From NCBI RefSeq assembly GCF_002846395.1, contig NZ_PJMU01000004.1, positions 1 through 64,000 of the forward strand: a stretch of 64,000 nucleotides of DNA, given 5' to 3'. Positions within the stretch are counted from its first letter, which is position 1; every line of letters starts with the position of its first letter. Origin of the DNA: Pontibacter ramchanderi (GTDB taxonomy: Bacteria; Bacteroidota; Bacteroidia; Cytophagales; Hymenobacteraceae). Of this stretch, positions 35,060-44,667 are shown piece after piece. The translations under genes and the position numbers were made by a program. A model generated the notes under the pieces. It saw nothing but the letters and a program-made list of their open reading frames with translations, did no database searches and had not been told where the DNA came from.

Positions 35060-35674
35060 CTAATAATACTTGATCGGAATTGAAAACACTTTCAGGATAT
35101 CCGGCACTCTGATGCGTGCCTCACGCTGGTCTTTCAGTATGTTCTGTCCGTACCGGAAATTGGCCTCTGCATCCATGGCTGGCATTTTGGTGATCGATTT
35201 GTAAACTACGGGTGGAGGTATAACAGGTAGCTTGTCCTTAGGCTCCTCGGGAAGTTTGGTGCGCAGCACGGCCTGCCGCAGGTCATATTCCGTTGCCCAG
35301 GGCATCACCTCCACCATAGGCAGCTTGTTTTCTTTTCTCTTGATCACAATCTTTCGCGCCAGGTAGTTTTCTGTCGTCTCCAAAGGCACGATCAGGTATA
35401 GCTTTTCGTAACCCAGTGTACCGAATACGACCGTGTCACCAACCACAACAGGCATCGAAAAGTAGCCACTTTTGCGCGTGTGCGTTCCCCGTGTCGTGCC
35501 AGGAACATACACGGCAACTCCCTCCAACGCAGTCAGGCTATCGCTGGCAAATACCATCCCCGAAAACTGAATGACTTTTTTGTCGATTGACTGAGTGTGC
35601 TGCGCCTGCGCTTCCGAACAGGTAAATAGAGCCAACAGGCCGATCGCAGCGAAGAAGAACAAAGTTTGTTTCAT
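35060..35674 (-). CDS. Carboxypeptidase-like regulatory domain protein (short)
   Basis: 204 aa, exported (signal peptide to about residue 24, EAQA). The CarboxypepD_reg-like beta-sandwich fills residues 35-110, with FSGMVFASDSLTALEGVAVY and TRGTHTRKSGYFSMPV. The C-terminal 80 residues are basic and proline-rich (KLPVIPPPVVYKS) and unlike known enzymes. Such domains usually sit at the cell surface in Bacteroidota. It lies 18 bp after a related gene on the same strand, likely one operon. Function unknown. Confidence 0.85.
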   Translation of the reverse strand: MKQTLFFFAAIGLLALFTCSEAQAQHTQSIDKKVIQFSGMVFASDSLTALEGVAVYVPGTTRGTHTRKSGYFSMPVVVGDTVVFGTLGYEKLYLIVPLETTENYLARKIVIKRKENKLPMVEVMPWATEYDLRQAVLRTKLPEEPKDKLPVIPPPVVYKSITKMPAMDAEANFRYGQNILKDQREARIRVPDILKVFSIPIKYY

Positions 35675-35692
35675 GCAGGGCAGCTGTGGTGG

Positions 35693-36538
35693 TTATTGCC
35701 TCACGGTGACATAAGCAGCTATCCTGCCGCCGATCTCCCGCTTCCAATCTCCCAGGCTGACTTTTCTGGAGTAGACACTTCCACCCAGAGCCGCTCCATA
35801 AATAAAAATATACTTCTCGTGGTTGCTATGTTCGGGCAGGTACTCTATACCCAGGTAGAAGTTCTCGTCCATTACTAAATCGTATTGTTCCAGCGGCACT
35901 GTCACCCAGCCCTGCGTGAGCGGCAGCCGCTTGATGATGCTTTTCTCGACAAGCCGCTCGCCTGGCATACCTGCCACATCGCGGTACAGGTTGATGCGGA
36001 ACGTAGCCGAGTCGAGTTTAATGCTGCGCAGGTATACAGTGGCCGATGCAAGCTCCGAAGGTTTGCCATCTAAATTGATATACCTGGCCAATTCGGATAT
36101 GTCGTCTGATTGTGTGGTTTCAGCTGAGCCGTAGAGGAAGGGGTTGCGCGACGTAGTACCGATTTTCTTGGTCTTGAGCGCCTTGCTGTTGATGACGATT
36201 TCGCGCAGCGCGGTTGTCTTTTCCTGGAGTTCAAAAGTGCTGTTATTACCCGAGAGGATTGCCGAAACAGGCACAGCAAGTTCGCTATACCCGATCGCTG
36301 AGAAAGCAAGGGTGTCGAGCAGGTTTTCTTCCTTCAGACTAAGCGTGAAACTACCGTCTGGCCGTGTGGCCGTGCCGATGTTTTTCTTTTTGATGCCGAT
36401 ATTGGCATAAGGCAAAGCCTCCTGCTGTGCTGCAGATACAACGGTACCTTTTATGCTGAAGGTCTGGCTGAAAGAAACAGTTGTAATAAAAAGGAAGAGA
36501 AGCGTAGTAAGCAGTAGGGGTAATTTGTCTTTAGGCAT
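35693..36538 (-). CDS. Carboxypeptidase-like regulatory domain protein
   Basis: 281 aa, exported (signal peptide ends near residue 25, SFSQ). The N-terminal domain SIKGTVVSAAQQEALPYANI and RPDGSFTLSL is a CarboxypepD_reg-like beta-sandwich (about 27-110), followed by ALREIVINSK, as in the linker between this domain and a TonB plug. The C-terminal half is a separate beta-rich region with no family I know. It is first in a two-gene operon with the shorter relative. A pair of inverted motif words (36564-36584) lies in its leader. Confidence 0.85.
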   Translation of the reverse strand: MPKDKLPLLLTTLLFLFITTVSFSQTFSIKGTVVSAAQQEALPYANIGIKKKNIGTATRPDGSFTLSLKEENLLDTLAFSAIGYSELAVPVSAILSGNNSTFELQEKTTALREIVINSKALKTKKIGTTSRNPFLYGSAETTQSDDISELARYINLDGKPSELASATVYLRSIKLDSATFRINLYRDVAGMPGERLVEKSIIKRLPLTQGWVTVPLEQYDLVMDENFYLGIEYLPEHSNHEKYIFIYGAALGGSVYSRKVSLGDWKREIGGRIAAYVTVRQ

Positions 36539-36563
36539 AGCTTGAATCTTAAAGGTGAGTCGC

Positions 36564-36584
36564 CTATACCGTGTTTAGGTATAG
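36564..36584. repeat. Inverted pair of the iterated heptamer
   Basis: CTATACC (36564-36570) and GGTATAG (36578-36584) face each other over 7 bases upstream of the 35693-36538 gene, able to form a 7-bp stem. It shows the iterated word also occurs in non-coding DNA as a structured pair. Confidence 0.5.
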
Positions 36585-36714
36585 CGGGTATCAGGAAGAT
36601 TCAATTTCTGTAACATAGGTTGCAAGCGCTGTCGTGATTTTTGCAAGCGCTCATACAGCAATTGAGTTTTGCTGCTAGGTACTAGTACCTTATCAGACTA
36701 GCGGGCTGATCAAC

Positions 36715-37242
36715 CTAGAAGAACTCTTTTGGGTATACCACTTCACCGCTTATACCTGCCAGACCATTTTCTACCAGCTCCACAGCCATGGCGTTTGCAT
36801 CGGGTACTTCGAAAGGAAAGCGTATGCCAAATGTAGAAGCAGGTTTGTAGCCGGAGCGAGGATAATATTGTTCGTGCCCCACTAAAATAACGGAGGTATA
36901 GCCTAAGTCTTTGGCAACAAGGTGCGCTTGCTCCATGAGCATGGCTCCAATCCCTTGCCGATGGTAGGTAGGCAGCACCGCTACTGGCGCCAGCGACAGC
37001 GATTCAAACTCCTGCTGGTGGTTCTTGATTTTCAGCTTCGTCAGCAAGATGTAACCGACTATTTTCCCCTGGTCGACGGCCACCAGTGAAAGCTCAGGTA
37101 TAAACGCATTGGACTTTCGGAGCCGTTCTACCAGAAACTGCTCGGTGTGGTCGCTTATCACCAGATCCCGGAACGCCTGCTCCACCAGCGCAAACACAGC
37201 AGGATAATCGGCGGGTTGTTCTTGTCTGATCTGGATGGGCAT
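36715..37242 (-). CDS. GNAT family N-acetyltransferase
   Basis: 175 aa, cytoplasmic. The acetyl-CoA-binding region reads LAPVAVLPTYHRQGIGAMLM (about 82-101, with the RxxGxG/A pattern), and GYTSVILVGHEQYYPRSGYK matches the YhbS-type subgroup. Substrate unknown. It follows an ABM-domain gene by 25 bp on the same strand and probably shares its transcript. Confidence 0.92.
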   Translation of the reverse strand: MPIQIRQEQPADYPAVFALVEQAFRDLVISDHTEQFLVERLRKSNAFIPELSLVAVDQGKIVGYILLTKLKIKNHQQEFESLSLAPVAVLPTYHRQGIGAMLMEQAHLVAKDLGYTSVILVGHEQYYPRSGYKPASTFGIRFPFEVPDANAMAVELVENGLAGISGEVVYPKEFF

Positions 37243-37267
37243 GCCGTTTAATTTATCTTCTTTAGAC

Positions 37268-37579
37268 TCAGTTCAGCCCAGCTCCACCCAGCACCGTCAA
37301 CTGCTGGCCTTTGTCAGGTCGGCCGGCCAGCAGCGGCATGGCTTGTGCGATCAGTTCCTTCACACCGGGTGCCTGCAGGGAGTTGTCATGGTCTTCCTTG
37401 CTGTCCCATACCTCGGTTACCCATACATCGTCCGGAGCTGTGTCTTCCTGGCTGATCAGGTATAGCCGACACCCTTTTGCTGTTGAAACCATCTTGGAAG
37501 CTTCTAATAGAAGCTGGGCGAGTGCAGGGCCGTTGCCTGTAGTTGCCTGTAGTTTTCCGTGTAGGCCGTACTTTTTCAT
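37268..37579 (-). CDS. Antibiotic biosynthesis monooxygenase (ABM) domain protein, quinol-monooxygenase-like
   Basis: 103 aa, a single ferredoxin-like ABM domain: KYGLHGKLQATTGNGPAL, LLEASKMVSTAKGCRLYLI, VWVTEVWDSKEDHDNSLQ. Small dimeric members oxidise quinols or similar aromatic compounds without a cofactor. The ATG at 37579-37577 is preferred; a start at 37621 would add 14 residues that do not fit the domain edge. It precedes a GNAT gene by 25 bp. Confidence 0.88.
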   Translation of the reverse strand: MKKYGLHGKLQATTGNGPALAQLLLEASKMVSTAKGCRLYLISQEDTAPDDVWVTEVWDSKEDHDNSLQAPGVKELIAQAMPLLAGRPDKGQQLTVLGGAGLN

Positions 37580-37786
37580 ACTGTTGGAAGTGCAAAGGTT
37601 TCTGCCCTGTAAGCAAGGCATAATGTCACAATATAAGGAATATTTAATGCAATTGGCGCCGCATTCATTCAGGATATTGGGTTACTGTGGGCAATGGAAG
37701 GAGGATGTATCTAATTTATACCTTTAAAAGCATGGCAAAACTAGAAAAGCTGTTTAATTTAAATGCTGTATACCGAAAACCCTGCC

Positions 37787-39070
37787 ATGATGAAAACACT
37801 TCTGCCCGCCGTGCATAAACTGGCCTTATACCTGGGTTTGGCCACAGGTATAGTCCTTGCATCGTGTGCGGGTAGCGGACAGGGGGGAAGCAAGCAAATG
37901 AATATGATCGAAAAAGTACTCGCCTCCAGACCCGGGCAGTTTAGAGCCATACTCGACAAGCCGGAACAGTACCGTGTGCAAATCCTCTATACCCAGATCG
38001 ACCGCGACGAGCAGAACCAGCCGCACTTCACTTCTTATACCTACCGTGTTAATCCGGAGGAGTACTTTTACCCAGCCAGCACCGTAAAACTGCCGGGAGC
38101 CTTAGCAGCACTGGAGAAGCTAAACGAACTAGGTATAGACGGGCTTGATAAGTATACGCCTTTACAGGTTGACAGCGCCTACAGTGGCCAGAACCCGGTG
38201 CGGGGCGACAGCACCTCTGCCGACGGGCAGGCTAGCATTGCGCACTATATCAAGAAACTGTTTTTGGTGAGTGACAACGATGCCTACAACCGCTTGTATG
38301 AGTTCGTGGGGCAGCAAGCTCTGAATCAAACGCTGCACAAGAAAGGCTTCAGGGAGGTACAGCTTGTGCACCGGCTCAGCCTTTTTCTGAATCCAGATGA
38401 GAACCGCCACACAAATCCGTTCCGGTTTTACAAAAATGGCCAGGTAATTTATGAGCAGCCCTTGATCATTAACCCGACGCCTTTCACGCAGATAAAATTT
38501 GATGGTATGCTCGGCAAAGGGCACGTGGTGGGCGACCAGTTGGTAAATGGCCCGATGGATTTCACGGCTAAAAACTACATTTCGCTGGAAGCGCTGCAAG
38601 AAATACTCAAAACTGTGCTTTTTCCGGAGGCAGTGCCTGCTCAGCAGCGCTTCAACCTAACCGAAGCCGACTATACCTTTCTCTACAAATACATGAGCAT
38701 GCTGCCCCGCGAAAGCGACTATCCGGCCTACGACCCAAAAGAGTACCCGGATGGCTATGTGAAGTTTCTGATGTACGGGAATTCGAAAGACCGCATACCT
38801 GACAATATCCGCATCTTCAACAAGATCGGCAATGCATATGGCTTCCTGATCGACAACGCCTACATCGTGGACTTCGACAAGCAGGTAGAGTTCCTGCTCT
38901 CGGCGGTTATTCTGGTGAATGAGGACGGCATTTTCAACGATGGCAAGTATGAGTACGAAACCATAGGCTATCCGTTTATGCAGCAACTTGGCCGCGCCTT
39001 CTACGAGCATGAACTGAAACGCAAAAAGCAACACCTCCCCAACCTCGACAAATTCAGGCTGACCTACTAG
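37787..39070 (+). CDS. Class A beta-lactamase-like serine hydrolase lipoprotein
   Basis: 427 aa with a lipoprotein signal peptide (lipobox LASC, Cys27). The Beta-lactamase2 fold shows the SxxK nucleophile motif YPASTVKLPG (Ser98, Lys101) and SDN at 162-164 (LVSDNDAYNRL), while the third motif looks like KIGNAYG. It is longer than class A beta-lactamases (about 290 aa), so a peptidase or cell-wall role is as likely as antibiotic hydrolysis. An earlier ATG at 37763 would place eight residues before the signal peptide and is less likely. Transcribed alone. Confidence 0.85.
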   Translation: MMKTLLPAVHKLALYLGLATGIVLASCAGSGQGGSKQMNMIEKVLASRPGQFRAILDKPEQYRVQILYTQIDRDEQNQPHFTSYTYRVNPEEYFYPASTVKLPGALAALEKLNELGIDGLDKYTPLQVDSAYSGQNPVRGDSTSADGQASIAHYIKKLFLVSDNDAYNRLYEFVGQQALNQTLHKKGFREVQLVHRLSLFLNPDENRHTNPFRFYKNGQVIYEQPLIINPTPFTQIKFDGMLGKGHVVGDQLVNGPMDFTAKNYISLEALQEILKTVLFPEAVPAQQRFNLTEADYTFLYKYMSMLPRESDYPAYDPKEYPDGYVKFLMYGNSKDRIPDNIRIFNKIGNAYGFLIDNAYIVDFDKQVEFLLSAVILVNEDGIFNDGKYEYETIGYPFMQQLGRAFYEHELKRKKQHLPNLDKFRLTY

Positions 39071-39136
39071 TTATATACCTGCTCCAACGCTTTGCTAAGG
39101 CATGTTGCGGATAGGAACCGCATATTAGCCGGAAGT

Positions 39137-39177
39137 AAAAAAAGCAGCAGCCGACCCACCCCGATCAGCTGCTGCTT
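39137..39177 (-). terminator. Terminator after the SusC/SusD pair
   Basis: On the minus strand AAGCAGCAGC (39168-39177 complement) pairs with its complement at 39142-39151, followed by a run of T (39143-39137 complement). It is 67 bp beyond the SusD-like stop. The run lies on the minus-strand side, so it ends the SusC/D transcript; it may also slow the convergent one. Confidence 0.75.
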
Positions 39178-39243
39178 CCATTACTACCAAAGTCAGAAAA
39201 TTTAATTTACTCTTAAACTCTCAAACTCTCTAATTCTTAAACT

Positions 39244-40662
39244 CTACTGATCCCACCACAAACGCTCTGACAATACAGGCGAGTCCGGTGTGTTCGGGTT
39301 CTTGCTTGTTTCTCCCTGCGGGTAAGCGATCCTGCGGATAAAGGTGCTCAGGTCGGCATTGGCAGGTAGCTCGAAACTGGCGTACTGGTAATCGTAGCGA
39401 CGTGCGTCGGTCCAGGCTTCTGCGTTCAGGTAGGTAACCACATACTTCTCCTTGAAGATCAGGTCAAGGGTCAGGTTGGCCGCGCCTACACCCACAGCGG
39501 GGTTACTCAGGTAGGCATCGCGCTCACCGGCCGGTACCCCTACCTTGTTCATGTGCGCTGTTATGCCTGCTATGTAAGCATCATATGCCCGTTGGCGATT
39601 GCCAGCCCTGAAAGCGGCTTCGGCCTCCACAAACTTCATCTCGGCATACGAGGCTATGGTGATGGGGGCCAGGTCTCCGGTCAGAGGGGAGTTGCGTGAG
39701 ATGTATACTTCGTCGCGTATGGTGTTGTTGGCCGGCCCCACATTGCCTACACCATTGGGAGTGCCCACAAACGTACCGGCCACAGTAGGGTCAGTAATGC
39801 GTGTTAGCCTTGGGTCTACTACACCGTAGGTAGATCCGTTCAGGTGGTTCACGAGCTGCTCCGACAACCAGCCGCCCAGCACAAGAGAGGTGTTGCTGCG
39901 CGCTACGGCAGCCCAAGGGTTGATGTCAACAAACACAGCCATTTGTGCGTCGTCGGCATTAGACTGGTAAGAATTCTCAACGGCGCTCAGCACCGCAGCC
40001 GGGTTGTAGGAAGGTAGTTTACTAACCTTGTTGAGCAGTCGCGCCTTGAAGGCGTTGGCCGTCCGGATCCACTTCGTTTTATCACCTCCATGGATCAGGT
40101 CATCGGCTTTGCTCAGTGTCACACGCGAGTCTGTTTTATTCAACTCAGCTATACCTTCATCCAGCAGTTGCAGGGCCTCTGCGTACAGGTCCTGCGACGA
40201 GTCAAAGCGGGGTGTCAGGGTGCTGTTGTTGAAAGCCTCAGAGTAGGGGCCATCTCCCCAGTGGTCGATCACCAGGTTAAGGTGGTAGGCCATCAGGATG
40301 TTGGCAACACCCACGTAGTCGGAGGCGCCTTCCTCCACTCCGCGCTGCTTCATGTCGTAAATGTCGGCCATGGCCAGGTAGATCGCGTCCCAGGAGCCGG
40401 TCAGGTCCACTACCTGGTAGGTGTCGGTGGCATTGCCTGCCACGGGGCTGGCCAGGTACTGCACATAAAAGGAAGTAGTGGCTGCCACACGCTGGCTGTT
40501 GAGCCCGGTTTTGTGGGTGGCTGTGGAGAGCATGGCATTGAGCGGCGGGCTCGACACCAGGTTCGGGTTGTCGTGCAGGTCAAAGTAATCCTCACAACTC
40601 TGTAGTCCAAGCGAAACCCCTGCCAGGAGAAACGCTAAGGTATAGCGATATAGCTTTTTCAT
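39244..40662 (-). CDS. SusD/RagB-like outer-membrane lipoprotein
   Basis: 472 aa, lipoprotein signal peptide with lipobox LQSC (Cys about 23). It belongs to the SusD-like family (TPR-rich; PF12771-type), with YLAMADIYDMKQRG, HLNLVIDHWGDGPYSEAF and the C-terminal TYLNAEAWTDARRYDY. It caps the TonB-dependent SusC-like barrel encoded just upstream (14 bp gap) and selects large nutrients, often glycans or peptides. No hydrolase or sigma/anti-sigma gene stands next to the pair, so the substrate cannot be guessed. Confidence 0.92.
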   Translation of the reverse strand: MKKLYRYTLAFLLAGVSLGLQSCEDYFDLHDNPNLVSSPPLNAMLSTATHKTGLNSQRVAATTSFYVQYLASPVAGNATDTYQVVDLTGSWDAIYLAMADIYDMKQRGVEEGASDYVGVANILMAYHLNLVIDHWGDGPYSEAFNNSTLTPRFDSSQDLYAEALQLLDEGIAELNKTDSRVTLSKADDLIHGGDKTKWIRTANAFKARLLNKVSKLPSYNPAAVLSAVENSYQSNADDAQMAVFVDINPWAAVARSNTSLVLGGWLSEQLVNHLNGSTYGVVDPRLTRITDPTVAGTFVGTPNGVGNVGPANNTIRDEVYISRNSPLTGDLAPITIASYAEMKFVEAEAAFRAGNRQRAYDAYIAGITAHMNKVGVPAGERDAYLSNPAVGVGAANLTLDLIFKEKYVVTYLNAEAWTDARRYDYQYASFELPANADLSTFIRRIAYPQGETSKNPNTPDSPVLSERLWWDQ

Positions 40663-40676
40663 GATTTTCGTAGGGT

Positions 40677-43600
40677 TTAGAATCCGACATTGAGCGTAAA
40701 CAGATAGCTTCTGACAGCAGGATAGGTGAAGCCGGCAAAGCCGTCGACGTTGCTGCCGCTTGGGGTGGCGCTGTTCTCAGGGTCAAAACCCGAAAAGTCC
40801 GTCCACAGGATCAGGTTGTTGCCCGTAAGCCCCACCGAGCTGTTTCGGATGAAAGTTTTCTCAAACCAGCTGTTGGGCAGGGTATAGCTCAGTGTAAGCG
40901 AGCGCAGGCGCACCCAGGAGGCATCTTCCACAAAGTTCTCGGACACCCCTCTGTGGAAGCGGCGGTAAAATCCGTCTCCGTAGCCTACGCCGTCCGGTCC
41001 GATTCCCTGGCCCAGCCACACCTGTTTCGTGTTCGGGGTTCCGTCAGCCAGCACGCCCTCAAATACCTTGAACTCGTTGCGGTTCTCAGTATACTCAGCT
41101 ATACCGAAGGCAGAGAAAAAGTTGCCCATCTGGTTATACCTTTCGTGACCCACGCGGGCATCAAACAAGCTGGTCAGGCTCAGATTTTTGTAGGTAAAGG
41201 TATTGGTCAGACCGCCGATCCAGTCTGGTTGTGAGTTGCCCAGAATCTTCTGACTGGTAAGCGGGGCGCGTACTGGAAAACCATTCTCACCGATCACGAT
41301 TGGCCGGTCTGTGTCAATGAACAGCGGATCAGGCTCCTCGCCGGGCCCATAGTAGCGCTGCCAGTGTGAGCCGTAGATGTTGCCAAACGGCTGGCCGGGT
41401 ATAAGTTTCATGGTAACGGTGGAGCCCACGTAGCCAAACTGCGAGGCGTACGGTATTTCGGTGAGGCCTTCGCGAATGCTCAGGATCTTGTTGCGGTTTG
41501 CGGAGAAGATCAGTTTCGTGTCCCAGGTAAAGCTCTCGGTGCGGACAGGCGTTGCGTTCAGCACCAGCTCCACGCCCCTGTTGCGCATTTTGCCGGAGTT
41601 CACAGCAGCCCGCACATAGCCAGTCGAGGAAGCCACGTCGATGTTGATGATCAGGTCTTTGCTAAGGGAGTGGTAATAGGTGAAATCAAATCCCAGTCGG
41701 TTGTCCAGGAACGCCATCTCCAGGCCTGCCTCAAATGTGTTTGTAAACTCCGGCTTGAGCGCTTCGTTACCCAGCAGCGCTGCTCTTGTAAAACCAGTGT
41801 ATCCGGTTGGCAGGCTGTTGTAAGGTGCAAAACCAGAGGAGGTAGCGTACTCAGAGGCGTCCTTGCCTATACCTGCATACGACAGGCGCAACTTGCTTTG
41901 GTTGATGACGGACGGCAACTGGAGATGATCCGAGAAGACATAACTTAAGCTCACTGATGGGTAAAAGAACGAGTTGTTCGGTTTGCGCAGGGTGGAGGTG
42001 ATGTCGTTACGGCCGGTCAGGGTCAGGAAGAGGAAGTTGCCGTAGTCCACGGAGGCCTCCCCAAATATACCCATCAGGCGGTAGTCTGACTGCGTTTGGG
42101 TGGAGCGAAGCAAGCGGGCGTTGCGCAGGTCAAAGTAGTCATACACAGTCAGGTTATCGCCCTCCACGCCAAAACCTTTTACCCTTCTGTCGTACAGTTC
42201 GTGGCCCAGGCGGAACGTGGCGTTGAAGTTCTCGCCGAACTTGGTGTTGGCGGTGGCCAGGAACGAGGAGTTGATGGTGCGGAACTTGGTGGTATACTCA
42301 TACACAAATCCCTGTTCGTTGTCCTCATATACGCGCTCATCGGCAATTCCCCTTGGGCCGGGCGCTGTGCGGGTGCGGTCATCGGTGTAATTGTCCAGCC
42401 CGACACGGTAGCTCAGATCAAGCCAGCTGACCGGGCTATACCCTACATGGAAACTGCCGATGAAGCGGTTCACATCATCCTCCATGCGGTTGGTAGCGGC
42501 GCCGTACAGCGGGTTGTCGTTGCCGTAGCTTTGCATGGTGCCATCGGGTTTGCGGAAATCCTTCACATCCCAGCGCGGCGACCAATAGCTCAGACTTTCG
42601 TTGAAGCGGTCGGCGTTGTAGCGGAAGCCCCCTGAGTTGATGTAGTTAAAGTTAGCGCCTGAGCGAACCTTGTCACTGATCTTGAAATCGGTGTTGAGGC
42701 GGGCGGAGAAGTTTTCGTAATTCGTGAAGGGTAGTACCCCTTCGTGCCGGAAGTGGGAGAGCGATGACAGGAAGGTAATGGCCTCGGTGCCCCCCGAAAA
42801 AGAAAGGCTGTTGCGGTACTGGTGGCCCATCTCATAGGCATCCTTAAAATGATTGTACAGTTTCTCGGGATGGGTAGGGTCCAGGCGGCGGGCTTCCTCC
42901 ACGGTCGGTCCCCACGAAGGCCAGAAACTGTTTCGGTCATACACGCCGGAATAGCCCTGGGTATAGGTGTCCTGCATATCCGGGAATTTATTCACTTCCT
43001 CTATACCTACGGTGCCGGTATAATTGACGCGCAAGCTGCCCTGCTGACCGCTTTTGGTCGTGATCACGACTACACCGTTGGCGCCTCGTAAGCCGTACAG
43101 CGCAGTAGCCGCGCCCCCCTTCAGCACGTTGATGCTCTCGATATCGTCAGGGTTCAGGTCGGTCAGGCGGTTACTCATACCGCGCAGGTCGGCGCTTTGC
43201 CCAAACGTAGAGGTGCTGTTGTCCATGATCACGCCGTCGATCACGAAAAGCGGTTCGTTGCTTTTGTTCACGTCGATGGAGTTGATGCCCCTTATCTGGA
43301 TTTTGGTGCCCTGACCCGGCGCGCCGCCGGTGCTCGAGATAGTGGCGCCCGCCACTTTGCCCTGCATGGCGTTCAACACGTTCGGCTGCCGGTGCTCGGT
43401 CAGTTCTTTGGCCTGCACCCCTTGTGCCGCGTAGCCCAGGGCCTTCTTTTCGCGGGTAATACCCAGCGCCGTTACCATTACCTCGCCAAGTTCCTGTGCG
43501 TCTGTTGCCAGGTTTACGTTGATGGTAGACTGGCTTCCCACTGTTACCTCCCTTGTCTGGTAGCCCAGGAAGCGGAAAACAAGAACAGCGTTGTTGTCGG

Positions 43601-43799
43601 GCACCTGAATTTGGTAGTTGCCTTCTGCGTCGGTGGACACGCCGGTGGTAGTGCCCTTCAGGGCCACACTAACGCCAGGCATCCCCTCGCCAGTGTCGGA
43701 GGCGGTCACGCGCCCGCTGACTTGCCGCTGCTGTGCCCAGGCACCTGAGGAGCCCAGCACAAATAGCATGAATAAAATGAGTGTAAAGGTGTTTTTCAT
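40677..43799 (-). CDS. SusC/RagA-type TonB-dependent outer-membrane transporter
   Basis: 1040 aa. A signal peptide (to about residue 23, AWAQ) is followed by a CarboxypepD_reg-like domain (about 25-100, GRVTASDTGEGMPGVSVALK), then the plug with GTKIQIRGINS, FVIDGVIMDN and the SusC hallmark ESINVLKGGAATALYGLRG. The C-terminal beta-barrel fills the rest and ends in a Phe (FTLNVGF). An ATG at 43799 is chosen because the signal peptide starts there; the frame extends to 43853 with no added sense. It takes up its substrate with the SusD-like lipoprotein and TonB energy. Confidence 0.94.
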   Translation of the reverse strand: MKNTFTLILFMLFVLGSSGAWAQQRQVSGRVTASDTGEGMPGVSVALKGTTTGVSTDAEGNYQIQVPDNNAVLVFRFLGYQTREVTVGSQSTINVNLATDAQELGEVMVTALGITREKKALGYAAQGVQAKELTEHRQPNVLNAMQGKVAGATISSTGGAPGQGTKIQIRGINSIDVNKSNEPLFVIDGVIMDNSTSTFGQSADLRGMSNRLTDLNPDDIESINVLKGGAATALYGLRGANGVVVITTKSGQQGSLRVNYTGTVGIEEVNKFPDMQDTYTQGYSGVYDRNSFWPSWGPTVEEARRLDPTHPEKLYNHFKDAYEMGHQYRNSLSFSGGTEAITFLSSLSHFRHEGVLPFTNYENFSARLNTDFKISDKVRSGANFNYINSGGFRYNADRFNESLSYWSPRWDVKDFRKPDGTMQSYGNDNPLYGAATNRMEDDVNRFIGSFHVGYSPVSWLDLSYRVGLDNYTDDRTRTAPGPRGIADERVYEDNEQGFVYEYTTKFRTINSSFLATANTKFGENFNATFRLGHELYDRRVKGFGVEGDNLTVYDYFDLRNARLLRSTQTQSDYRLMGIFGEASVDYGNFLFLTLTGRNDITSTLRKPNNSFFYPSVSLSYVFSDHLQLPSVINQSKLRLSYAGIGKDASEYATSSGFAPYNSLPTGYTGFTRAALLGNEALKPEFTNTFEAGLEMAFLDNRLGFDFTYYHSLSKDLIINIDVASSTGYVRAAVNSGKMRNRGVELVLNATPVRTESFTWDTKLIFSANRNKILSIREGLTEIPYASQFGYVGSTVTMKLIPGQPFGNIYGSHWQRYYGPGEEPDPLFIDTDRPIVIGENGFPVRAPLTSQKILGNSQPDWIGGLTNTFTYKNLSLTSLFDARVGHERYNQMGNFFSAFGIAEYTENRNEFKVFEGVLADGTPNTKQVWLGQGIGPDGVGYGDGFYRRFHRGVSENFVEDASWVRLRSLTLSYTLPNSWFEKTFIRNSSVGLTGNNLILWTDFSGFDPENSATPSGSNVDGFAGFTYPAVRSYLFTLNVGF

Positions 43800-44477
43800 A
43801 ATGATCCTGTTTAGTGCATTATAAAATTTATAGAAAGTGAAATTTACATTCAAATATTCAGCATGTCGGGTAGTCTGAGTCAGGAGGCAGCTCGTGTGCT
43901 CTTGAGCAGTTCGTAATGTCCTCTTCGGTGTTTGCCTGCAGGTGTTCTGTAAGCAAGCCGCTACTTTACTACATGAACCAGCTAAAGCAGGTTTGTCTGG
44001 ACACTATAGGGCTAAGTATGGAAAAGTTGTCTTGTATACGACGAATACATAAAAAAGGCAATATTAGATGCTGTTAAATGCAAGTTTGAAACAAAATCCG
44101 ATGAAATTAGGCAGTCAGAAGGGATAATTATCGGTCTAAAGGGGTTAACTAATGCCAAATAAATATTTGTTAAGTGCTAAATTAAGCATAGCTATCATCA
44201 CTTCCGGGTATAAAGATTGCCGCGCAGCTGTATAGCACTGCAGGGAGAAATGTGGTTTTTTTAGTTTAGGAAGGAAGCAGGATTGATCCGTTGTTATAAC
44301 ATGGTTTTGGATGCATTGCTTCGTTTGATGAGGAAAGCGCAACCTGATGTGTTAGCCTTAGCACAAGCCGTTTTCTTGGGCAAAAATCGGCACTATAAAT
44401 ACTGGGCCGGCAGGTATAGCAAAAGCCTGATTTCAGGAGTAAGAGGTCTTTTATGCGAAGTTTACGTATAGAAACGC
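43800..44477. other. Upstream region of the SusC/SusD operon, no clear gene
   Basis: About 680 bp, AT-rich at its centre, holding the minus-strand promoter of the SusC/D pair. A weak 62-codon open frame on the plus strand (44283-44471) has no recognisable domain or ribosome binding site. One GGTATAG word occurs near 44412. Confidence 0.4.
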
Positions 44478-44603
44478 ATGGAGATCATTATCATTCTATC
44501 GGTTTTAGCCCTCTACGCTGTTGGTTACTTTGTGTATTACATGTATGGCAGGGATAGAAAGAACAAGCGGAAGAGAAAATTTTATGACCACCTGTGGCCC
44601 TAA
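44478..44603 (+). CDS. 41-residue single-span membrane microprotein
   Basis: ATG to TAA, 41 codons: MEIIIILSVLALYAVGYFVY, then YMYGRDRKNKRKRKFYDHLW and a final P. One transmembrane helix (about 3-22) is followed by a strongly basic tail, a typical small inner-membrane protein layout with positive-inside topology. A strong terminator begins 6 bp after the stop. No family is recognised; composition and the terminator make it a likely real gene. Confidence 0.5.
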   Translation: MEIIIILSVLALYAVGYFVYYMYGRDRKNKRKRKFYDHLWP

Positions 44604-44608
44604 AACAG

Positions 44609-44643
44609 AACAGGCTGCCCATTCATTGGGCAGCCTGTTTTGT
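44609..44643. terminator. Bidirectional terminator
   Basis: AACAGGCTGCCC (44609-44620) pairs with GGGCAGCCTGTT (44628-44639), a 12-bp stem with T-runs on both sides. It lies between the microprotein gene (plus) and the convergent coiled-coil gene end (minus). Confidence 0.9.
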
Positions 44644-44667
44644 ATATCGACTAAGGTATAAGGCCGC

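Noticed and set aside
44283..44471. 62-codon frame upstream of the microprotein
   Set aside because: No ribosome binding site, domain or membrane pattern; it only overlaps the gap by chance.
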